12,330 nt of DNA from CAZVGZ01 sp964627605 (GTDB lineage Bacteria; Latescibacterota; MWCZ01; CAZVGZ01): assembly GCA_964627605.1 (NCBI GenBank), contig CAZVGZ010000058.1, positions 1-12,330 of the forward strand. Reading direction: 5' to 3'. Of this stretch, positions 1 to 6,232 are shown in pieces. The notes under the pieces were generated by a model that saw only the letters and a program-made list of their open reading frames with translations, was not told where the DNA came from and ran no database searches. Position 1 is the stretch's first letter, and every line of letters begins with the position of its first letter. A program made the translations under genes and the position numbers.

Positions 1-55
1 CGTGGGGAGATTTCAGGCGAGGGAGATACACAGACATTTGCTCTGACGGTACCTG
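1..55 (+). repeat. 55-bp exact direct repeat, copy 1
   Basis: These 55 bases are identical to 5600-5654 and lie in the same reading frame of the same lipoprotein. The match starts at the first base of the window and ends at base 55 (then TTGGG here, AATGG in the other copy). See copy 2 and the finding on its origin. Confidence 0.97.
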
Positions 56-300
56 TTGGGACTGTCGTGACCATCACCGTCGACAGACTTAATGATGACA
101 TGGACTCCAAAGTATCCCTCACCGACTCCGATGGCGAAGAGCTCGCCAGCAACGATGACGGCGGAGCGAGTAAAAACACCCGTCTGACATGGGTCATGGG
201 TCCGCAGGTAAAACATCTGGTGGTCAGCGCGTTCCGAAATAACACGAGGCTCTACCGCCTCAAGCTCATAGGTGCGTTGAGCCCTGGAAGACATATTTAA
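1..300 (+). CDS. Secreted PPC-like beta-sandwich lipoprotein, 5' end missing
   Basis: The frame is open from base 1 and ends at TAA 298-300, giving 99 visible residues with no start or signal peptide. The segment resembles a bacterial pre-peptidase C-terminal (PPC) beta-sandwich: a GDTQTFALTVP opening strand, a central SLTDSDGEELASNDDGG element, and a closing strand with RLYRLKL. Such domains are extracytoplasmic and probably bind ligands or help anchor or secrete. The missing N-terminus may be seen at 5501-5599, where a lipoprotein signal peptide reads in phase into the same 55 bases that open this window. Joined, the product would be about 132 residues with a lipidated Cys16. It is followed by a GC-rich hairpin at 309-345. 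The domain call rests on pattern only; another beta-sandwich family is possible. Confidence 0.6.
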   Translation, partial: RGEISGEGDTQTFALTVPVGTVVTITVDRLNDDMDSKVSLTDSDGEELASNDDGGASKNTRLTWVMGPQVKHLVVSAFRNNTRLYRLKLIGALSPGRHI

Positions 301-308
301 TAGACTGA

Positions 309-345
309 CGCCGCCCCCCGAGAGCTTTTTTGGGGAGGGGCGGCG
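309..345 (+). terminator. GC-rich hairpin after the lipoprotein gene, possible terminator
   Basis: A perfect 9-bp stem pairs 309-317 (CGCCGCCCC) with 337-345 (GGGGCGGCG), 8 nt after the TAA at 298-300. The loop contains T6. No T-run follows on the + strand, so this is not a textbook intrinsic terminator, but its position and stability suit a transcript end. Confidence 0.5.
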
Positions 346-402
346 GTGTATCTACCCGCATTGGAGGGTTGCCCCATGGGATAGCCAACAATCGGCTTCG
401 AG

Positions 403-936
403 TTGTCTATTGCGGTTTGCGTTCTTTCGACGGTTGATGTCGAGACATACTCGGCTGGCGACATTGTATATGTGAAGGAAACAAGAGAGAACGTGCGCAA
501 GACACCAAGCGGCCAGCGTTTTGACGAACTGTTGAGAGGCGCGGAACTTAGAGTAATCGAGGACAATGGCGCGTGGGTAAAATTCAGAGCGACGGGTTGG
601 ATTTAGAGGGCTTCGGTATCGAAAAAACAACCAAGCGCGCCGGACCGGCTGGTTCGACCTCGGACTCAGGCGGGGGCCGGTTTCTACGTCAGCAACGTGG
701 CTTTTTCGTCTGGAGCGTTGGGTTTGAAATGTATTGGGGAGATCACGAATGACCCGGGCAAAGGGTTCCAGTACGCGATTTTTGTCCTGAGTGTGTATGA
801 CACTGACGATCGCCTCTTGACAACTTCTTACATTAACGTAAGCAACATCCCGAACGAGGTCACAAAAAGCTTCACCGCATTTCTGATGGGGGCCACTTCT
901 CAAAGCAGCATCTCAACCCTACAAGATTCAATATGA
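403..936 (+). pseudogene. SH3b-FxLYD envelope protein interrupted by an in-frame amber codon
   Basis: One frame runs 403-936 with a single internal TAG at 604-606. The first 67 codons (TTG 403) hold a bacterial SH3 domain: NVRKTPSGQRFDELLRGAELRVIEDNGAWVKF..TGWI, with the usual VR..PSG, GAEL, W and GW landmarks. The stop falls directly after GWI, where SH3b domains normally run into a linker. The second half (about 690-936) resembles an FxLYD domain: CIGEITND, then AIFVLSVYDTDDRLL, then VSNIPNEVTKSF. SH3b plus FxLYD is a known extracytoplasmic combination, so I read these as one gene split by a nonsense mutation. No good signal peptide or ribosome-binding site is visible, and another TAG lies at 382-384, so the 5' end may also be damaged. 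Two small separate genes are the alternative. Confidence 0.6.
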
Positions 937-991
937 AAACGGCTTCTGATCCTTCGGTCGGTCGCGAACTCAATCACAGAAAGGGCCGATA

Positions 992-1729
992 ATGAACCCA
1001 AAAGACATCACCACCGTATTCTTCGATTTTGGCGGCACATGCATTTTTGATAACGAAGGCGATGCGGCCGGGTTTGCGCACGCTGTCACCGACTTAGGAC
1101 ATCCTCTAACCGCTGAACAGGTCGGGCACGCAAGGGGTTCAGCTGGATCTAGCTCGGAACTTGACCGGATGGACGCCGATCCCAACACCGATCCACGGGA
1201 CTATTTTCTAGCGCGGCACAGGCGGTGGCTGGAGGTCTTGGGAATTGACAAAGCCAAAATTAAGCCCATCGCTATCAAGCTGGTGGAACGGCTCTCGTTC
1301 TACACGCGTGAATATCTCTTTCCAGACGTGCGGGCAACGCTTGAAGGGCTTCGTGCGGCTGGATACAAACTTGGCATCATCTCAAACTACAATTTCCATC
1401 TGCTCCACGACATCCGCCGTCTGGGGATTGATGGCTTTTTCGATGTGGTGATGATCTCCAATGTGGAAGGTGTCGGAAAACCCGAACCAGAATTTTTCCA
1501 CCGCGCTCTTTCTGGTGCGGGGTGCGAGCCCTATCAGGCAGTTCACACCGGCGATTCGTACGGCGGCGATCTGTTGGGGGCACAGGGCGTCGGCATGGCG
1601 GCGTTTCTCCTCGACCGGGAGCACGAGCATGATGGCCCCGAGTGCCCGACAATCGACACGCTTCTTAAGCTGATGGACTGGCTGGACGTGCCCTATCCCC
1701 CCACCGACTACTACGTCCAGTTAGGCTGA
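992..1729 (+). CDS. HAD-superfamily hydrolase
   Basis: A 245-residue protein of the haloacid dehalogenase-like fold. Motif I is FFDFGGT (nucleophile Asp12), motif II is GIISNYN (Ser131), motif III is Lys163 in VGKPEPEFF, and motif IV is HTGDSYGGDLLGA (Asp188/Asp193). The helical cap lies between motifs I and II (about residues 20-110), as in subfamily I enzymes. The second Asp of the usual DxD, the general acid/base of phosphatases, is Gly14 here. This DFGGT form recurs in the superfamily, so activity is likely but the reaction is uncertain. The ATG at 992 has an AGAAAGG ribosome-binding site just upstream. The nitrilase gene follows after 83 nt on the same strand. The substrate cannot be told from sequence. 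Confidence 0.9.
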   Translation: MNPKDITTVFFDFGGTCIFDNEGDAAGFAHAVTDLGHPLTAEQVGHARGSAGSSSELDRMDADPNTDPRDYFLARHRRWLEVLGIDKAKIKPIAIKLVERLSFYTREYLFPDVRATLEGLRAAGYKLGIISNYNFHLLHDIRRLGIDGFFDVVMISNVEGVGKPEPEFFHRALSGAGCEPYQAVHTGDSYGGDLLGAQGVGMAAFLLDREHEHDGPECPTIDTLLKLMDWLDVPYPPTDYYVQLG

Positions 1730-1752
1730 TAGAAAGCGGTGTGGCATCGGAT

Positions 1753-1777
1753 GTGGCACGATGATGGAGAGTGCCAC
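1753..1777. promoter_or_regulatory. 7-bp inverted repeat between HAD and nitrilase genes
   Basis: GTGGCAC at 1753-1759 is mirrored by GTGCCAC at 1771-1777 across 11 nt. A third partial half-site, GTGGCAT, lies at 1741-1747. It sits in the 83-nt gap ahead of the nitrilase start. It could be an operator for a dimeric regulator or a small mRNA hairpin; no T-tract follows, so a terminator is unlikely. Confidence 0.35.
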
Positions 1778-1812
1778 GTCGCCCACAGCGGAACAAGTAA
1801 AGGAGTGAATCA

Positions 1813-2586
1813 GTGAGTGACAACATACGGATAGGAATGATCAAAACGGTGCCAAAAAAATTGGCGATGGCAGAGAACTGGGAGACATTTGAGGGTCTGG
1901 TCAGAGGAGCGGCCGGTCGCGATGTTGAGCTTTTTTGTTCGCCGGAGGGTTTTCTGGACGGATATTGCTCCACTGAAGACGAATGCGATAGGGACAGGTT
2001 GAGGGACGAGTTCGGCCAGGACCTCTCCAACGACTCATATCCCACTCGTCTAAAGGCGCTGGCGGTAGAGATGAGCGCCCATATCATCTTCGGGTTGAGC
2101 GAAAAGCGTGGCGACAGGGCATACAATGCCGCGGTACTGGTGGACCCTTCAGGCGATGTTGTAGGCGTCTACCACAAAACTCATCTTCAAGGCCATGACC
2201 ACAAATACTCTCCAGGCGAGGCGCTGCCGATTTTCGATACCGACTTGGGGCGAATCGGAATCATGATATGCGCCGACAGGCGTTGGCCAGAGACCGCCCG
2301 TGTCCTGAGGGTCGGTGGCGCGGATATTATCATGAACCCGACCTATGGAATGTGGGGCGATGCAAACGAGGGGTGGATGCGAACCAGGTCGTATGAGAAC
2401 GGCGTTCATATCTGTTTTACCCATCCCAATGTGGCGCTCATAACCGATCCAGAAGGCAATGTGTCGGGCAAACTACAGTCGAACATCCCAGATGTACTGA
2501 TCCACGATGTAGACATCTCGCTAAACGACGCCCGCAGCCACCTCAACGACAGGCGCCCAGACCTCTATGGCCCACTTACTGAGTAG
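1813..2586 (+). CDS. Nitrilase / carbon-nitrogen hydrolase
   Basis: A 257-residue protein of the C-N hydrolase superfamily, which cleaves amide, carbamoyl or nitrile C-N bonds in the cytoplasm. The catalytic triad is readable: Glu45 in SPEGFLDGY, Lys122 in YHKTHL, and Cys153 in IMICADRRWPE. The length fits a single-domain amidase-type member, closer to the N-carbamoyl/omega-amidase groups than to true nitrilases, but the substrate is open. The start is GTG 1813, chosen because AAAAGGAG at 1798-1805 lies 7 nt upstream and the protein then opens with the expected strand NIRIGMIKT. The 3' end overlaps the next gene by 20 nt. Together with the HAD gene upstream this looks like a small catabolic or salvage operon. 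Confidence 0.92.
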   Translation: MSDNIRIGMIKTVPKKLAMAENWETFEGLVRGAAGRDVELFCSPEGFLDGYCSTEDECDRDRLRDEFGQDLSNDSYPTRLKALAVEMSAHIIFGLSEKRGDRAYNAAVLVDPSGDVVGVYHKTHLQGHDHKYSPGEALPIFDTDLGRIGIMICADRRWPETARVLRVGGADIIMNPTYGMWGDANEGWMRTRSYENGVHICFTHPNVALITDPEGNVSGKLQSNIPDVLIHDVDISLNDARSHLNDRRPDLYGPLTE

Positions 2587-3490
2587 GACGGCAAAAGTAT
2601 CGGTGTGCCTGGCTTTTCTTGGGATTGTCAGCTGTGGTGTTGATCCCGCAAAAACGGAAGTGAGCGCCTCCGAGCCCGTCGTTGACTGTCGAGGCGACAC
2701 TCTGCGTCTTCAACAACCGCCTCGACGAATCGCAACTCTGGCCCCCAACTTGACCGAGCTGGTCTATGCGCTCGGAGTCGATGAGCTTTTGATCGGCGTT
2801 ACCGAGCACTGCAACTATCCTGACGACGCGAACGACAAACCCAAAATAGCGCTCTTCAACAACGTGAATATTGAGGCGCTAATGGCGGGCAATCCCGATC
2901 TAGTTCTGGCCAGCCGGGGTAACAGCGCTGACAATATCTCTCAGATCAGAGCCTTGGGCGTCCCAGTATACGGCTGCTGCGTCAACGGACTGGACGATCT
3001 GCTGTCAACAACCGCCACTTTGGGACGGTTGCTTGGAGCCACAGTCGCCGCCGACTCTCTCATAGATTCGTGGAAACAGCGGATTGAGCGAATTACCCGG
3101 CATAAAATCACAGACAGGCCAAGAGTGTTCTATGGTGGTGCAGACGAGCCGATCTACAGCGTCGGTCCTGGCAGCTACCTCCACGACTTGATTGGAGACG
3201 CTGGCGGTCAAAACGTCCTGTCAGACTCTCCGACATCCTGGCCGCGTATCGACTTGGAATCGCTTGTGAGCCGCGATCCACAGGTGATTGTAGTCGGGTA
3301 TCATGAGTTTCGGCATGCTGGCGAGATCGCCGAAGCTCTGGCAGGCAGAAGCGGCTGGAAAGAGATGAGCGCGGTCAAAAATAGGCGAGTGGTAGTTGTT
3401 GGAGAAGAGGCGCTTAGGCCTGGCCCTAGATTGATTGATGTTTTTGAGGTGTTCGCTGCTGCCACTCATCCAGAATGGTTCGCTGACTGA
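2567..3490 (+). CDS. btuF: BtuF/FepB-type ABC transporter substrate-binding lipoprotein
   Basis: A 307-residue periplasmic binding protein of the cobalamin/iron-siderophore cluster. An N-terminal lipoprotein signal ends in GIVSC, so Cys23 should be lipidated. The first lobe shows RIATLAPNLTELVYALG (residues 54-70) and LLIGVTEHCNYP (74-85), a pattern typical of BtuF-like proteins. The second lobe carries a YSVGPGSYLHDLIGDAGG motif and the late DPQVIVVG strand. It starts at ATG 2567 inside the nitrilase gene, out of frame, which suggests translational coupling. No permease (BtuC) or ATPase (BtuD) lies in the window, and the DNA downstream is degenerate, so it must use a transporter encoded elsewhere or be an orphan. 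The ligand could be a cobamide, haem or siderophore; the gene symbol marks the family only. Confidence 0.85.
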   Translation: MAHLLSRTAKVSVCLAFLGIVSCGVDPAKTEVSASEPVVDCRGDTLRLQQPPRRIATLAPNLTELVYALGVDELLIGVTEHCNYPDDANDKPKIALFNNVNIEALMAGNPDLVLASRGNSADNISQIRALGVPVYGCCVNGLDDLLSTTATLGRLLGATVAADSLIDSWKQRIERITRHKITDRPRVFYGGADEPIYSVGPGSYLHDLIGDAGGQNVLSDSPTSWPRIDLESLVSRDPQVIVVGYHEFRHAGEIAEALAGRSGWKEMSAVKNRRVVVVGEEALRPGPRLIDVFEVFAAATHPEWFAD

Positions 3491-3609
3491 CGTTGCGCTG
3501 GTTTCCCAACTCCGGTATGTGGTACGTATAGACTCATGTCGGTCCGTAGTCACCCATACAAGCGCACAGCGTATTCGTCGATGGGATATCTCAGCCGGAG
3601 GCAAGGGGA

Positions 3610-4292
3610 ATGCGTTTACCCTCAGGCATCCTGTTCTCACTGATTTCGCGGTCGACACTCCCAGCCAAATCAGCGATCAGCCAAGAGGACAGCGTTCGAG
3701 TTCTCTACCCGATACCTGACGCCCCTCGTGCAACCAGCACGATCAGCAATGCAGCCATGGAAATGCCCAGAAAGCCGCCTCTGAACGTCGGTCGCATCGC
3801 CGCAGAAATCTTCGTCGGTACGTTCTAGGGAAGCGTCGATGGCGCCACGCTGGGCTACTTGGGTGGGCTCCTTACCTATGACGGCAACGACAGTTGGAGT
3901 TGGATCCCAGGAGTTGTCGGAGGGGGGGGGCTGTATGTGTTACTGTCGGTACCGCCCTCGGCGTATACCATGTCGACAATAGGGGTGACGAAACGGGATC
4001 CTTTGGCGTCGCCTGAATTGGTAGCGTCGCTGGCGTGTTAGGCGCCGTCGCCGCCCCGAAGGTGTTCGGCCGCATGAAAGCGCCATCGCTGCTTCTTGTG
4101 CCTGTGTGCTCAACCATCGCATTCAACATGACACATCGGTACAAGCCTCGGCCGGCCCAAAATCTCGAAATGGCACTCATCATCATCCGAGGCCCAAAAG
4201 TCGCGTTCGGAGTGCCAGCCGTCTCCTGTCGCCGCAGCAAAGTGAGTGGCGCTATCAGGCGCGAGATTCGCGTGGTTCAGGTGATGTTTTGA
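3610..4292 (+). pseudogene. Glycine-rich outer-membrane protein gene, broken by two stops and a frameshift
   Basis: The start is ATG 3610 after GGAGGCAAGGGGA, with a plausible signal peptide (MRLPSGILFSLIS). The frame meets TAG at 3826-3828 yet stays coding-like: VGRIAAEIFVGTF before it, GATLGYLGGLLTYDG after it. At the run of nine G (3922-3930) the sense moves to another frame, where GTALGVYHVDNRGDETGSF reads through a TGA at 4014-4016 into IGSVAGVLGAVAAP, then LLLVPVCSTIAFNMTHRYKP, and ends in a terminal Phe at TGA 4290-4292. This order (signal, paired glycine-rich hydrophobic segments, ALGVY-x-GDETGSF, a late hydrophobic stretch, terminal Phe) matches a family of envelope proteins I know from FCB and Gemmatimonadota genomes. 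Three lesions make a functional product unlikely. Confidence 0.65.
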
Positions 4293-4376
4293 TGGGGCCA
4301 AGCATGTGGACCTCTAAAATACCGGCGAGCATCTAGCCCATGCGTGCCCAGGGCACGGCAGGTAGAGGTAAAGAAG

Positions 4377-4995
4377 ATGCGTCTGTTTCCGAGTATCCTG
4401 CTCGTTCTGGTACCGCTCACCACGGGTCTCGCCAAACCCACGATAGGCGCAGGAGATAGTGTGCGGGTCCGTTTTTACCACCCTGGCGCTTCGGTGCCAG
4501 ACACATCCCTCGGCGTGCTTGAAACGATCAACGCAGACAATGTGATCTGGCGGATTGCCATGGAGGGGGCGCGATACACCGCTTCGACAGCGTGGGTGAC
4601 AGGGTTGGATGTATATCGTCCATGAGCACCCATACTAAGAAGCGCGTTGCGAGGTGCCGCCAAAAGGGCTATCAGCGGAGCGTTCTATGCAGCTGGCTTC
4701 GGCGCAATGTGGAAATACTTACTGGGGAGCGCATACGGGGGCGCACTTGGCTTTAAGTGGGAGGAAGTACTCGATGGAGTCATTATCGGTGGTTTGGCCG
4801 CGGTGGCTGGGGCGGTCTGTGGATGTTGAAGCCAGACAATTTCTGGGAGTCGGCGCCGCTGCCTGAGCGAGCGTCGGATCACACAAGGACGACCGCATGG
4901 TCTACGAGATTACTCCGGTTCTAGGGTCCGGACGGCGTGCTCGCATCCACCTGGTAGACATAATCTCTTTTATCAGAACCCGAAGTATACGCTGA
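4377..4995 (+). pseudogene. Second envelope protein gene (GDxVRV plus glycine-zipper type), broken
   Basis: It opens at ATG 4377, after a GAGGTAAAG site, with a signal peptide ending near TTGLA. GAGDSVRVRFYHPG and the later TASTAWVTGLDVYRP resemble the small beta domain of a family that continues into a glycine-zipper pair. Here that continuation follows an in-frame TGA (4623-4625): LRGAAKRAISGAFYAAGFG, then GVIIGGLAAVAGAVCG. Near 4820 the sense changes frame to LKPDNFWESAPLPERA, the usual tail after the zipper. A second change near 4885-4897 gives MVYEITPVLGSGRRARIHL and an aromatic end at about 4971. Three lesions show a dead gene. It sits 84 nt after a related dead gene (3610-4292), suggesting a former pair of envelope genes. 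Confidence 0.62.
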
Positions 4996-5490
4996 CACAA
5001 GTACAGAAGAAAACGGAGGGACTGATCGAAGAGAACCCACTAACGGCGCAAGAAAGTTGGAGATGATAGACCTTGAGCGCGATGGTCTCGACTCGCTTTT
5101 AGCCGCAATTGACCCGGCGACCGGAGAGATTGTCCGAATCTGACAGGTGTAAGCCGGTGATCGTTCCGGGTGCACGAATCGAGACGTTAAAGACTTCTGC
5201 CCTAAGAGGTTATAAACGATCTAACGTTTTGTTCCGGACACATTCCGGACGCCTTTCGGACTACCGTCAGGCTGGGGCGAATATTGAAGGCTAATCCCTT
5301 GGACGTCGCACCGAACGAATAACATCTTTGCCGCAACATATTGGCCGCCATCTTGATGAACGGCGTGGACCGTGCAACATATCAACGACCGGATAACAGC
5401 ATGTCGTCAGGCACTTTGTCTATGATGTGCGCCGGATGGACGGATATAGTTGGCGGCGGTTGCCGGACCGCAGCCCGGACGAGAAAAACA
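4996..5490. other. Stretch with no recognisable gene
   Basis: About 500 nt with only short frames. One open stretch near 5056-5145 reads LERDGLDSLLAAIDPATGEI, which looks protein-like, but I cannot assign it and it has no start or ribosome-binding site. It is probably further decayed coding DNA between the dead envelope gene and the lipoprotein stub. Confidence 0.5.
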
Positions 5491-5500
5491 GGAGGGGAAA

Positions 5501-5662
5501 ATGCATTACATCTTGACAGTCCTCATCACAGCAATCGTCGCTGGATGCGGCGGCGATCCTACTAGATCTTCTGATGTGGCTGCCGTGGGGGCATCCATCC
5601 GTGGGGAGATTTCAGGCGAGGGAGATACACAGACATTTGCTCTGACGGTACCTGAATGGTAG
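5501..5662 (+). pseudogene. Lipoprotein gene stub: signal peptide plus first strand only
   Basis: The start is strong: GGAGGGG at 5491-5497, 3 nt before ATG 5501. The 53 codons give a clear lipoprotein signal (MHYILTVLITAIVAGC, lipidated Cys16), a short linker, then RGEISGEGDTQTFALTVP, and stop at TAG 5660-5662. The last shared part is base-for-base identical to 1-55, where the same protein continues for another 81 residues. So this is either a truncated partial copy of the left-edge gene, or the true 5' half of that gene separated from it by how the sequence was assembled. Beyond base 5654 the sequence belongs to something unrelated (a DinB-like fragment). If real and expressed, it would make only a tiny lipid-anchored peptide. 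Confidence 0.7.
5600..5654 (+). repeat. 55-bp exact direct repeat, copy 2
   Basis: Identical to 1-55 and in the same reading frame. Sequence similarity ends sharply after base 5654; the left boundary cannot be tested because copy 1 starts at the window edge. Confidence 0.97.
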
Positions 5663-5805
5663 AACCGGGTGTTCAGGGTCATTGGTCGATCAAAGACATT
5701 ATCGCCCACATCACCGACTGGGAGCAGTATATGGTGATGTATGTCGATCCACGTGCCAAAGGTGAGTCGCCTCAGTTGCGGCAACATCTGGAACACCATC
5801 CCCGC
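5656..5805 (+). pseudogene. DinB/ClbS (DUF1706)-like fragment
   Basis: From 5656 the frame reads GVQGHWSIKDIIAHITDWEQ, which matches the diagnostic G.WS.KD...H...WE signature of the DinB-fold ClbS/DfsB group. Those proteins are four-helix-bundle enzymes of about 150-170 residues. Here the first helix is missing, cut off by the junction with the repeat at 5654. The similarity fades after about PRAKGESPQL, near 5770-5800. The frame stays open to 5976 but no longer looks like the family. It has no ribosome-binding site of its own. The His that would help bind metal in the first motif is present, but a functional protein is very unlikely. Confidence 0.55.
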
Positions 5806-6100
5806 CGATCAAAGGAAGTAGGTTGGAGTCGAGCGAATCAGAGGATGGAACTGCGTGATCTGGTTGGGTTGAGGTGTAGTGGACCAGGAAATGAATATCG
5901 TCGCCGTCAACAGAATAGGTCTCGTCCAGCACTGGCGCGCTGCATATCGTCGGCAGTCTTTCGGTGCGACGATTAGGAACGCAGCCCTGCTCAATTTTGC
6001 CCGATAGCTCGGTCGTCTCTGCCACCCCGCACACCCAATCGGTGTCGCTGGCACCAGCGAATGCCGCAACTATACTCAAACAACATGCGGGGGCGATCAG
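5750..6100 (-). pseudogene. Remnant of an exported protein with CG...HFxVHYT signature
   Basis: On the minus strand an open frame bounded upstream by a TGA (6101-6103) begins LIAPACCLSIVAAFAGA, which looks like a signal peptide. It continues with DWVCG, then LDETYSVDGDDIHFLVHYTS, then a PDHAVP segment and GDGVPD (about 5786-5803). In FCB genomes an N-terminal CG.., a DDxHFxxHYTxxGxDAV motif and DGNGVPDYV occur together in large secreted, metallopeptidase-like proteins. The remnant preserves that order but lacks a start and the whole C-terminal part, and it runs antisense into the DinB-like fragment. The exact lower boundary is uncertain. The family likeness is from memory of motifs, not a search. 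Confidence 0.45.
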
Positions 6101-6232
6101 TCAGCTCTGCAACCAGTAGTCATAGCGGATTGCCAACGTGCCCACCTCTCTTGGGACCCTACACAGCCTCGCCTGCATTCGATGCCAAATATCCTGGATC
6201 GGGCAAATCGTAGACCTAAATCGGCAGAGCCG

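Noticed and set aside
352..903. A 183-codon minus-strand open frame opposite the SH3-FxLYD gene
   Set aside because: It is rich in Arg, Cys and Ser, has no family likeness, and lies antisense to recognisable domains; treated as a shadow frame.
1665..2126. A 153-codon minus-strand frame opposite the HAD end and nitrilase start
   Set aside because: It is antisense to clear catalytic motifs, of low-complexity composition, and has no ribosome-binding site.
3471..3620. A permease gene (BtuC-like) directly after the binding protein
   Set aside because: No frame longer than a few dozen residues with membrane segments is present; the DNA leads directly into the dead envelope gene.
604..4625. Possible stop-codon reassignment, because several genes contain one in-frame stop
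   Set aside because: The internal stops are of two kinds (TAG 604 and 3826; TGA 4014 and 4623), while the intact genes end normally with TAG (nitrilase, dehydrogenase), TGA (HAD, BtuF, TlpA) and TAA. Frameshifts accompany most of them, so decay explains the data better.
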